Of a stretch of 45,748 nucleotides of DNA, positions 1 to 7,747 are shown in pieces. This stretch comes from DTKY01 sp037440765 (GTDB lineage Bacteria > Acidobacteriota > Terriglobia > Bryobacterales > Bryobacteraceae). The notes below the pieces were generated by a model. It made no database searches, was not told where the DNA came from, and was given only the letters and a program-made list of their open reading frames with translations. The translations under genes were made by a program, and so were the position numbers. The number at the start of each line of letters is the position of its first letter. Within the stretch, counting starts at the first letter, position 1. The stretch covers positions 1-45,748 of the forward strand of contig JBBITL010000033.1 of the NCBI GenBank assembly GCA_037440765.1. Direction: 5' to 3'.

Positions 1-31
1 TGTTTTCAACGACTTACGGAAAAAGGCCCTC

Positions 32-51
32 AAAAAAGCGCAAACATGCGC
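32..51 (-). terminator. intrinsic terminator of the first propeller gene
   Basis: Read on the minus strand, a 5-bp stem GCGCA/TGCGC with a TGTT loop is followed at once by six T residues. The stem begins on the last base of the stop codon of the upstream gene (stop at 51-53). This is the textbook form of a Rho-independent terminator, though the stem is short. Confidence 0.7.
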
Positions 52-1334
52 TAGCGCCCGATGGCCACAAGGTGGCCGGCCGTGCGGAAGTACCAGACGC
101 CATCCACCAGGGCCGGCGTCGCCAGGGTCTGCTCGCCGAGCCGGTTCACCCGCAGCAGCCTGAATTCCGGCCCCGCGGCCAGCACAAAGGTCTCGCCATC
201 GTCGTTGGTGAAGAACACCTTTCCGTCAACGGCCACAGGGGATGCCGAGAAACCCTCCCGTCGCGCCTCGCCCAAGCGGCCTTGCCAGAGCACCTTGCCC
301 GTCCGGGCCTCCATGCCGGTCGCAATGGAGGTCATGTCGTTGATCAAATACAGGTGGTCGCCGTAGACCAGAGGCGAGGGTACGAACGGAGACCCCTGCG
401 GCGTCTGCCAGGCTATGTGCGTCGAGGTCACGTCGCCCGAACCGCCGGGACGGATGGCGAGGGTGGGACCGGCCCGGCCGGACGGGCAGAAGAGCAACCC
501 GTGGCCCACGGCGGGGGTGGGGATCACCTCCATGGTGCTGCCCCCGGCGCTCCACAACTCCCGCCCGGTGTCCGGATCGTAGGCACGCACCCCATGCTGG
601 CTGCTGACTATTATCTCGTCCCGCCTGCCGGCGCGGACGGCAACCGGCGTCCCCCATCCGACGCCCTCCTTGCGCGGAGTCTTCCACAACTGACGGCCGG
701 TCCGCGCGTCGACCGCCGCGACAAACGAGCCCGGGCTTTCGCCCGCCGGCCGCGCCGGACCGAAGCTCTGTCCCTGGTCCTGGTAGAAAATCACGCGGTC
801 CTTGTAGAGCAGCGGAGAGCCGCCTGGCCCGTGATAGTTCGAGGTCGCGCCGAAGTCATAGCTCCACAGCAGTCTTCCTTTGAAATCCACGGCGATCAGG
901 CCGGCGTTGCCAAACAGCGCGTAGACACGCTCCCCGTCGGTGGCCGGCGTGGCCGATGCATAGCTGTTCTTGCGCTGGATGCGCTCCACGGAGGCGGGCG
1001 CCGGCGCCGCGGTCTCCCACAACAGCTTGCCGTCCTCGCGGCGGAAGCACAGCACCGCGCGCCGCTCGCCGTCGTAAGCCGCCGTCAGGAAGATCCGGTC
1101 CCCCCAGACTATGGGCGAAGAGTTGCCGCGGCCGGGCGTCTCCACCTTCCAGCGGACGTTCTCCTTGTCCGACCAACTGTCGGGATAGCCCGATCCCTCC
1201 ACCACGCCCTGGCCCGACGGTCCTCGCCACTGCGGCCAGTACTTTCGCGCTTCGCCCTCCGCCTCGACCATCCGCACCGTTTGCGAATCGACAGTGGCGG
1301 CGGCAAGAATCAGCACGAGAATCAATCCAGACAT
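51..1334 (-). CDS. secreted PQQ-like beta-propeller protein
   Basis: A 427-residue protein with a signal peptide (about residues 1-17) and W-P-Q-W-R-G-P at 33-39. Repeated blades follow with alternating S-S-P-x-V-x-G-D-R and A-x-D-x-x-T-G-x-x-L-W motifs, the tryptophan-docking pattern of the PQQ_2/BamB-type fold. It carries a G-G-S-G-D-V-T segment shared with the propellers at 6482-7741 and, in altered form, 5144-6469 and 17449-18780, so these four form one subfamily. It is far shorter than quinoprotein alcohol dehydrogenases (about 600 residues) and has no CxxCH heme site, so catalysis with PQQ is doubtful. The location is probably periplasmic or surface. The ATG is preceded by a strong GGAGGGGGG Shine-Dalgarno sequence. 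It is divergent from the next gene and appears monocistronic. Biochemical role unknown. Confidence 0.85.
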   Translation of the reverse strand: MSGLILVLILAAATVDSQTVRMVEAEGEARKYWPQWRGPSGQGVVEGSGYPDSWSDKENVRWKVETPGRGNSSPIVWGDRIFLTAAYDGERRAVLCFRREDGKLLWETAAPAPASVERIQRKNSYASATPATDGERVYALFGNAGLIAVDFKGRLLWSYDFGATSNYHGPGGSPLLYKDRVIFYQDQGQSFGPARPAGESPGSFVAAVDARTGRQLWKTPRKEGVGWGTPVAVRAGRRDEIIVSSQHGVRAYDPDTGRELWSAGGSTMEVIPTPAVGHGLLFCPSGRAGPTLAIRPGGSGDVTSTHIAWQTPQGSPFVPSPLVYGDHLYLINDMTSIATGMEARTGKVLWQGRLGEARREGFSASPVAVDGKVFFTNDDGETFVLAAGPEFRLLRVNRLGEQTLATPALVDGVWYFRTAGHLVAIGR

Positions 1335-1431
1335 ACCCCCCTCCTGTCGGCCAGCATCAGTTTAGCATGCACAATCTGAGCCGGAGGGCCATCCGGCGCG
1401 CCCAGTGGAACCCGTGTAGTAACCTGAAAAC

Positions 1432-2649
1432 ATGTTCCAGCGACGACTGGTGATGCTGATCTGCGTTTCGTGCGGTTCCGCCCAGGCCGACGACTGGCCC
1501 CAATGGCGCGGCCCCAACCGCGACGGCAAATCCGCTGAAACCGGCCTTCTGGCTTCGTGGCCCGCCGGCGGGCCGCGACTTCTGTGGAAGGCTCAGGGGC
1601 TGGGAGCAGGCTACTCATCCTTCGCCGTCGTGGGTGGGCGCCTGTACACACAGGGCCAGGAAGGCGGCCAGCAGTTCGTCATCGCCCTGGACGTAAGCAG
1701 CGGCAAGCAACTGTGGAAGACGTACACTGGACGCGGTTACGGCAATGACCGGGGCGACGGCCCCCGTGGCACTCCCACAATCGACGGAGGCCGCCTCTAT
1801 GCCGTAAACGGCGAAGGCGTGCTGGTATGTCTGGATACAGCTTCCGGCAAGCGCCTCTGGGGAGCCGACTTCGTCAAGGAGTTCGGCGGAAGCGTGCCGC
1901 GCTGGGGATACAGCGAGTCCCCGCTGGTTGACGCGGACCGGCTTATCGTCACGCCCGGCGGACGCGGCGCGTCCGTCGTGGCGTTAAATAAGGCCACCGG
2001 CGAGGTCATATGGCGGTCGCAGGGCGACGGGGCCGGCTACTCATCGGCGATCCCATTCGACGCCGGCGGCGTCCGCGGTGTGGCTGTGCTTACCGCCGGC
2101 GCCGTTATGGGCCTCAACGCGAGCAACGGCAGCCTGCTCTGGAGGTACGAAAGGGTCGCCAACAAGGTCGCCAATGCAGCCACTCCGATCGTGCAGGACG
2201 GCCATGTGTTCGCATCCTCGGACTACGGCACCGGCGCCGTCCTTCTGAGACTGGCTTCAGACGGGGTAGCCGTCAAGGCCTCCGAGGTCTACTTCACGCG
2301 CGACATGCGCAACCACTACACGACCTCCGTGCTCGTGGGGGATCACCTGTACGGGTTCTCCAGCAGCGTCCTCACCGCCATGAGCCTGATGACGGGCAAA
2401 GTGGCCTGGACCGACCGGAGCGTCGGCAAGGGGAATTGCATCTACGCCGAACGACGCCTGTACTGCCTGGGCGAAGAGGGCGTCGTAGGGCTGATCGAAC
2501 CCACGCCCGCCGGCTATAAGGAAGTGTCGAGGTTCACTATCACGCGCGGGAGCAATCCCACCTGGACCCCGCCGGTGGTCTCCGGCGGCAGGCTGTTCCT
2601 GCGAGAGCAGGATAACCTGTACTCCTACGACATAAGGCGCCCGAACTGA
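1432..2649 (+). CDS. secreted PQQ-like beta-propeller protein (A-E-T-G-L-L subtype)
   Basis: A 405-residue protein with a short signal peptide ending near A19 and W-P-Q-W-R-G-P at 22-28. The blades carry L-W or I-W closing motifs such as D-V-S-S-G-K-Q-L-W. It is the closest paralogue of the gene at 12962-14224. Both have A-E-T-G-L-L-x-x-W-P followed by G-P-R-L-L-W, both have a Y-S-E-S-P-L block, and both have the V-T-P-G-G then V-A-L-N-K segment, all in the same order. It is the first gene of a three-propeller operon: its TGA shares one base with the next ATG (TGATG). The Shine-Dalgarno sequence before the ATG is poor. Periplasmic export is inferred from the signal peptide. Function unknown. 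Confidence 0.83.
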   Translation: MFQRRLVMLICVSCGSAQADDWPQWRGPNRDGKSAETGLLASWPAGGPRLLWKAQGLGAGYSSFAVVGGRLYTQGQEGGQQFVIALDVSSGKQLWKTYTGRGYGNDRGDGPRGTPTIDGGRLYAVNGEGVLVCLDTASGKRLWGADFVKEFGGSVPRWGYSESPLVDADRLIVTPGGRGASVVALNKATGEVIWRSQGDGAGYSSAIPFDAGGVRGVAVLTAGAVMGLNASNGSLLWRYERVANKVANAATPIVQDGHVFASSDYGTGAVLLRLASDGVAVKASEVYFTRDMRNHYTTSVLVGDHLYGFSSSVLTAMSLMTGKVAWTDRSVGKGNCIYAERRLYCLGEEGVVGLIEPTPAGYKEVSRFTITRGSNPTWTPPVVSGGRLFLREQDNLYSYDIRRPN

Positions 2650-4019
2650 TGAAACACGCTGCCTGGATTTTTCTAGCCGTTTCGATTTGTCTGCTCATCG
2701 CGGCCGAATCGGGCACGGGCGACTGGCCCATGTGGGGCGGCGCCCCGGGCCGCAATCAGGTTTCGCCAATGAGCGGGATTCCCACTTCCTGGGACCTCGA
2801 GAAAGGCAGGAACGTCAAGTGGGAGGCGGAACTCGGCACGCAGACCTACGGCAACCCGGTGGTGGCGGGCGGCCAGGTGTACGTGGGCACCAACAACGGG
2901 GGCGAACGCAACCCCAAGGAGGACGGCGACCGCGGGGTGCTGATGTGCTTCCGGGAATCCGACGGGCGGTTCCTGTGGCAGCACACCAACGAGAAGCTCG
3001 ACTCCCCGGAGCTGGACTGGCCCGACGTCGGCGTCTGTTCCTCGCCGCTGGTGGAAGGCGACCGCCTTTATTACGTGTCGAACCGCTGCGAGTTGGTCTG
3101 CCTGGACACCAAAGGCGACGGCAAGGGCGGCGCCAGGGTGATCTGGAAGTTCGACATGATCAAGGAGACGGGAGCGTCGCCGCACAACATGGCGAACTCC
3201 TCGCCGGTGTCCTATGGCGACCTGGTGTTCGCAGGCACCTCCAACGGACGGGACGAGCACCACGAACGCATTCCGTCGCCCAAGGCGCCTTCGCTGGTCG
3301 CGGTCAACAAGAAGACCGGCAAGCTGGTCTGGCAGGCCAGCAACACGGGCGACCGCCTGCTCCACGGGCAGTGGTCCTCGCCCGCGGCCGGCCTCATCGG
3401 AGGCGTGGCCCAGGTGGTGATGGGAGAGGGAGACGGTTGGGTGCGCGGCTACGAGGCGCTCACAGGCAAGAAGCTCTGGGAGTTCGACACCAACCCCAAG
3501 GACTCGGTCTGGCCAAAGAACCGGAACGAGATCATCTCGACGCCGGTGATCTGGCAGGAAAAGGTCTACATCGCCAACGGCCAGGACCCGGAGAGCGGAG
3601 ACGGCCCCGGCCACCTCTACGCCATCGACGCCACGCGGCGGGGCGACATAACCCACAGCGGCCGCCTGTGGCACTTCACTAAGCTGCGGCGGTCGGTCTC
3701 GACCGTCGCCATCCACAACGGGCTGCTGTTCATCTCCGACCTGGCCGGCTACCTGTACTGCCTGGACGTGAAGACCGGCAAGCTGCATTGGACTCACGAC
3801 CTGCTGGCGGCGGTGTGGGGCTCGCCGATCGTCATCGGCGGCAGGGTCTACATAGGCGATGAGGACGGCGACATCGTGATTCTGGAAGCAACCGCCACCA
3901 AGAAGCTGGTCGCCGAGATCAACATGGGGAGCGCCATCCACTCGACTCCCGTCCCGGCCAATGGCGTCCTGTTCGTCGCGGGCCGGAACAAGCTCTGGGC
4001 GCTGGCCGGGAAGAGGTAG
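2649..4019 (+). CDS. secreted PQQ-like beta-propeller protein (planctomycete/acidobacterial subtype)
   Basis: A 456-residue protein with a signal peptide (about 1-19) and W-P-M-W-G-G at 26-31, a diverged form of the W-P-Q-W-R-G-P signature. Internal blocks include G-N-P-V-V-A-G-G-Q-V-Y-V-G-T-N-N, S-P-H-N-M-A-N-S-S-P, L-H-G-Q-W-S-S-P and N-P-K-D-S-V-W with R-N-E-I-I-S-T-P. From memory, similar blocks occur in propeller proteins of Planctomycetes and Acidobacteria, which makes this a recognisable subfamily distinct from its neighbours. The start overlaps the previous stop by one base, so translational coupling is likely. The next propeller begins 4 bases after its stop. Probably periplasmic; substrate or partner unknown. 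Confidence 0.83.
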   Translation: MKHAAWIFLAVSICLLIAAESGTGDWPMWGGAPGRNQVSPMSGIPTSWDLEKGRNVKWEAELGTQTYGNPVVAGGQVYVGTNNGGERNPKEDGDRGVLMCFRESDGRFLWQHTNEKLDSPELDWPDVGVCSSPLVEGDRLYYVSNRCELVCLDTKGDGKGGARVIWKFDMIKETGASPHNMANSSPVSYGDLVFAGTSNGRDEHHERIPSPKAPSLVAVNKKTGKLVWQASNTGDRLLHGQWSSPAAGLIGGVAQVVMGEGDGWVRGYEALTGKKLWEFDTNPKDSVWPKNRNEIISTPVIWQEKVYIANGQDPESGDGPGHLYAIDATRRGDITHSGRLWHFTKLRRSVSTVAIHNGLLFISDLAGYLYCLDVKTGKLHWTHDLLAAVWGSPIVIGGRVYIGDEDGDIVILEATATKKLVAEINMGSAIHSTPVPANGVLFVAGRNKLWALAGKR

Positions 4020-4023
4020 CCGG

Positions 4024-5142
4024 GTGCCTGGTCCGCTGCTCGGAGTGCTGTTCGGCGTGCTGGCGGCACTGGCAGACGGGCCGCCGTACTGGCCCCAGTT
4101 CAGGGGAGATCCGCAACTGACTGGCGTCGCAGCCGGGCCGCTGCCCGCCAGGCTGGGGCTGCTGTGGGAGTTCGATGCAGGCAAGTCCATCGAGTCGTCG
4201 GCGGCGATCTCGGGCGGCACGGTCTACGTCGGCTCCCATTCCGGCGAGCTGCTGGCCATCGACCTGGCGACAGGGAAGCTCCGCTGGCGGTACCGCGCCA
4301 CAGATGCCATCGCGGAGTCGTCCCCGGCAGTCGCCGGGGGGGTCGTCTACATAGGCGACCTGGGCGGGGTCATCCACGCCGTGAACGCGGCCGACGGCAA
4401 AGGGCTGTGGACGTTCAAGACCGGGGGGGAGATCCGGTCATCCCCGGTGGTCGCCGGCGACCGGCTCCTGGTCGGCTCCTACGACAGCAACTTGTATTGC
4501 CTCGCACGGCGCGGCGGCGAGTTGCTGTGGAAGTTCAACACCGGCAACTTCGTGCATTCGACGCCGGCGGTCTCCGGCGGGATCGCGTACTTCTCCGGCT
4601 GCGACGAGATCTTCCGTGGAGTGAGGCTGGCCGACGGCAAGGAACTGGTCCAGTTTCCGAGCGGCGGCTACACGGCCGCTTCTGTCGCCCTGCTGGGCGA
4701 GACGGCCATCTACGGGACTTTCAGCGATGAAGTGATGGGGGTTGACATCCGCCGGCAGCAGGTCGTCTGGCGATACCAGCACGCGAAAAGCCGGTTCCCG
4801 TTCTACTCGTCGGCGGCCGCCTCGGGCGACCGCGCCGTCGTCGGCGGCCGCGACCGGCTGGTTCACTGCCTGAATGTGAAAACAGGGAAGGCGCTGTGGA
4901 CGTTCGCTACGAGGGGCCGGGTTGATTCCTCACCGGCAATCGCGGGCGGACGCGTGTATGTGGGCTCCAACGACGGCCGCTTCTATGTGCTGGACCTGAA
5001 CGGAGGGAAGAGGCTCTGGGAGTTCGACGCGGGCGCTCCGCTGTCGGCCTCGCCCGCCATCGCGGAAGGCCGGGTGGTGATCGGCTCGCAAGACGGCCGG
5101 CTGTACTGCTTCGGGCAGGCCCCGGCCGAAAAAGGCCGGTAG
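4024..5142 (+). CDS. secreted eight-bladed PQQ-like/BamB-like propeller
   Basis: I place the start at the GTG at 4024, 4 bases after the previous stop, giving 372 residues with a signal peptide (M-P-G-P-L-L-G-V-L to about A17) and W-P-Q-F-R-G-D at 23-29. An upstream in-frame ATG at 3961 lies inside the preceding gene and would add a non-signal-like leader. This is the most regular propeller of the set. Successive repeats of about 40 residues end in L-A-T-G-K-L-R-W, A-A-D-G-K-G-L-W, R-R-G-G-E-L-L-W, V-K-T-G-K-A-L-W and L-N-G-G-K-R-L-W. The last C-terminal strand (L-Y-C-F) would close the ring with the N-terminal L-L-W-E-F strand. BamB is the nearest well-known fold relative, but no lipobox is visible, so a role in outer membrane protein assembly is only one possibility. 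Confidence 0.82.
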   Translation: MPGPLLGVLFGVLAALADGPPYWPQFRGDPQLTGVAAGPLPARLGLLWEFDAGKSIESSAAISGGTVYVGSHSGELLAIDLATGKLRWRYRATDAIAESSPAVAGGVVYIGDLGGVIHAVNAADGKGLWTFKTGGEIRSSPVVAGDRLLVGSYDSNLYCLARRGGELLWKFNTGNFVHSTPAVSGGIAYFSGCDEIFRGVRLADGKELVQFPSGGYTAASVALLGETAIYGTFSDEVMGVDIRRQQVVWRYQHAKSRFPFYSSAAASGDRAVVGGRDRLVHCLNVKTGKALWTFATRGRVDSSPAIAGGRVYVGSNDGRFYVLDLNGGKRLWEFDAGAPLSASPAIAEGRVVIGSQDGRLYCFGQAPAEKGR

Positions 5143-5143
5143 C

Positions 5144-6469
5144 CTAGGGCCGGGCGCCCACGGCGAACACGTGCCTGCGTCCCCGCAGGTAGAGCACGTC
5201 ACCGGCAATGGCCGGCGTGGCCATCACCGTCTCGCCCAATTCGTTCTCGGCCAGCAGCTTGAAGTTCGGCCCCAGCGCCAGCACATACGTCTCGCCCTCC
5301 TCGCTGGTGATGTAGAGCCGCCCGGCGGCCGCCACCGGCGAACTGGTGAAGCCGGAAGCCGCGCGGCCCAGACGCTGCTGATAAAGCCTCTCCCCGGTGG
5401 CCAACCGGAAGACCGACAGAACGCCGTTGTCGTGGCAGAAGTAGCCCAGCCCGCCGTGGAGCAGCGGCGTCTGCATGTAGTTGCCGGCCCGCTCCTGGGT
5501 CCAGGCGACGGCGGAACGGTTGCGGGTCAGGTCGCCGGCCGCGTCGGTGCGGATGGCGTAGATGGGCCGGCCCGGCCCGTGCGCGTTGGTGATCACCGCC
5601 AAGCCGTCAAGGTAGACCGGCGTGGGAACCGGGATGTCGCCGCCGCCCTCGAGCTTCCACAGTTCCCTGCCCGTCTTCACATCGTAACCGCCGATGTGCT
5701 TCCACCCGTTCACCACCACCTGCCATTTCCCGGCCCCCTTGCCTGTGTACGGCATGACGGTGGGCGTTCCCCATGTGGGCACGTCACTGCGCGGAGTACG
5801 CCACAGTTCCTTGCCGCTCGCCACATCGAACGCCGCCAGGAACGAGTTCTTCTGCACGTCCGCCTGGATGATGACCGCGCCCTCGAAGATCACGGGCGAA
5901 CTGGCGAATCCCCACTGCGCGCCGGGCGCGGTAAAGAAACCGGAATCAAGCTCTCCGAGATCTCTGCTCCACAGCGGCTTTCCGTCCAGGCTGTAAGCGA
6001 ACAGGCCCTCGGAGCCGAAAAACACAACCAGGTGCTTGCCGTCGGTGGCGGGCGTCGGGTTGGCGTGACTGGACTTCGGATGACGCATGACCTTCGGCCT
6101 GCCGCTCGCGGCCGTATGTTCCCACAGGACCTTCCCGCTGCGGCGGTCGAGGCAGAAGACCTTGAAGCTCTGCGCGGGCTCTCCCCTGACCGGAGCTATG
6201 TCGCCGTACAGGCCGACCTTCAGAGAGGCCTCGCCGGCGGCGGGGACGGCGCTTGTCAGGAAAACGCGGTCGCCCCAGACTACCGGGCTGGAGTGCCCCA
6301 GGCCCGGTATGGGCGCCTTCCAGAGGATGTTCCTGCCCGACCTTGCGCTCCATTCGGCCGGGGGCGAGCCCGGAGCGACTCCGCCGGCCGACGGCCCGCG
6401 GAACTGGTTCCAGTTGGCGTCAGCCGCCAGTGCGGCCGCGGCCAGCATAGCGATTGCGCAGAGCCGCAT
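5144..6469 (-). CDS. secreted PQQ-like beta-propeller protein
   Basis: A 441-residue protein with a short signal peptide (M-R-L-C-A-I-A-M-L-A-A-A-A-L-A) and W-N-Q-F-R-G-P at 20-26. The first blade has G-H-S-S-P-V-V-W-G-D-R-V-F-L-T, nearly identical to the propeller at 17449-18780. The C-terminal part has S-E-E-G-E-T-Y-V-L followed by M-A-T-P-A-I-A-G. It is the last gene of the minus-strand operon that begins with the glycosyltransferase at 12849, lying 12 bases after the preceding propeller. Its stop lies one base from the stop of the convergent propeller ending at 5142, with no visible terminator hairpin between them. Secreted; function unknown. Confidence 0.84.
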   Translation of the reverse strand: MRLCAIAMLAAAALAADANWNQFRGPSAGGVAPGSPPAEWSARSGRNILWKAPIPGLGHSSPVVWGDRVFLTSAVPAAGEASLKVGLYGDIAPVRGEPAQSFKVFCLDRRSGKVLWEHTAASGRPKVMRHPKSSHANPTPATDGKHLVVFFGSEGLFAYSLDGKPLWSRDLGELDSGFFTAPGAQWGFASSPVIFEGAVIIQADVQKNSFLAAFDVASGKELWRTPRSDVPTWGTPTVMPYTGKGAGKWQVVVNGWKHIGGYDVKTGRELWKLEGGGDIPVPTPVYLDGLAVITNAHGPGRPIYAIRTDAAGDLTRNRSAVAWTQERAGNYMQTPLLHGGLGYFCHDNGVLSVFRLATGERLYQQRLGRAASGFTSSPVAAAGRLYITSEEGETYVLALGPNFKLLAENELGETVMATPAIAGDVLYLRGRRHVFAVGARP

Positions 6470-6481
6470 GGGAACCTCCTC

Positions 6482-7741
6482 CTACGGTTTTCCGATCGCG
6501 TACAGGAAATCCGCCGTGCGCAGGTACAGCCGCCCGCCGGAAATCGCGGCGGAACTGAGCGTGTAGCTTGCCAGGTTGTTTTCCGCGAGCACTTCGAACT
6601 TGGGCCCCGCGCGCATCACGGTGGTTACGCCGTCCTCGCTGGTGACGTAGATCTTTCCGTCGGCCAGCACCGGCGAGGAGCTGTAGGTCGCCGAGTGAAT
6701 GCGCTGATTGCCATAGATCTCCTCGCCCGTCCTGGCGTCCAGGCACCAGACAATGCCGCGGTCGTTGACCACATAGAAGTACTTCCCGTCCGTAACGGGC
6801 GTCGGCACATCCGGGCCGTTGCCGAAGGCCCACACGCTGTGCGTTTGACTTACGTCGCCGCTGCCGCCGGGCTTGAATACCAGCAGTGGCCGGACGCGCG
6901 ATGGCACGTAAATCAGGCCGCCGGCGACGACGACCGAGGCGACTACCCTGTTCATCGGATTGTTGCCCGGGTTCAGCCCCCTGGAGCGCCACAGTTCCTT
7001 GCCCGTGGCCGCGTCGTGGCCGCTGACGCTGTCGCCGTCAGCCACCACTATCTCCACCCGGTCGCCGACCCTGACGGCCGCCGGGGTGCGGTACGAGTCC
7101 GGCGACTCGCGCGTCGCCTCGGTGGGCCGTTCCACCCGCCACACGTTCTTGCCGGTCTTCCTGTCGATGCGCAGCAGATAGGACGGATCGTCCGTCTTCA
7201 TCCCGTGCAACACCTGAACGTAGAGGCCGTCCTCGTAAAGCAGCGGGGACGACCCGTAGCCGTGATTCAGGCCGAACTTCCCGTACTCCGCCTGGATGTC
7301 GCGCGCCCACAATTCGTTGCCGGCGAAATCGAACCCTTTCAGCACGCCGGTGCCCGTCATCACGTACACGTTGGTGCCGTCGGTGACGGGCGAGGGCGTC
7401 GACATGTTGTGCTTGTTGATGTCGAAGTTGCCCGCCGCAACGAGTTTCTTCCACAGCGGCTGGCCCTTGTGCTTGTCCACGCTCCACAGATAGACGCTGC
7501 CGCCGTCAGCCACGCTCAGGAACAGACGGTCGCCCCAGATGATCGGCGTCGAGCCGCTCTTCATGGGCAAGGCCAGCCTCCAGGCGACGTTCTCCGCGGT
7601 GCTCCAGCGGACGGGAAGATTCTGCTCCGTGCTGACGCCGTCAAGCTGCGGCCCGCGCCACTGCGGCCAGTTCTCCGCGAAAGCCGGGCCCACCAGCGCT
7701 GCGGCACAGATGAGACAAAGAAACCCAGTGTGGTATGGCAT
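6482..7741 (-). CDS. secreted PQQ-like beta-propeller protein
   Basis: A 419-residue protein with a signal peptide (about 1-22, ending A-F-A) and W-P-Q-W-R-G-P at 25-31. Blade motifs include D-A-A-T-G-K-E-L-W, D-A-R-T-G-E-E-I-Y and the shared P-G-G-S-G-D-V-S segment that marks the subfamily of the gene at 51-1334. Only 6 bases separate it from the FtsX-type permease upstream, and 12 bases from the next propeller, so it should be co-transcribed with the ABC genes. That link suggests the propeller works with, or is delivered by, an envelope process run by this transporter (inference). No heme or metal motif is seen. Confidence 0.84.
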   Translation of the reverse strand: MPYHTGFLCLICAAALVGPAFAENWPQWRGPQLDGVSTEQNLPVRWSTAENVAWRLALPMKSGSTPIIWGDRLFLSVADGGSVYLWSVDKHKGQPLWKKLVAAGNFDINKHNMSTPSPVTDGTNVYVMTGTGVLKGFDFAGNELWARDIQAEYGKFGLNHGYGSSPLLYEDGLYVQVLHGMKTDDPSYLLRIDRKTGKNVWRVERPTEATRESPDSYRTPAAVRVGDRVEIVVADGDSVSGHDAATGKELWRSRGLNPGNNPMNRVVASVVVAGGLIYVPSRVRPLLVFKPGGSGDVSQTHSVWAFGNGPDVPTPVTDGKYFYVVNDRGIVWCLDARTGEEIYGNQRIHSATYSSSPVLADGKIYVTSEDGVTTVMRAGPKFEVLAENNLASYTLSSAAISGGRLYLRTADFLYAIGKP

Positions 7742-7747
7742 GTCAGT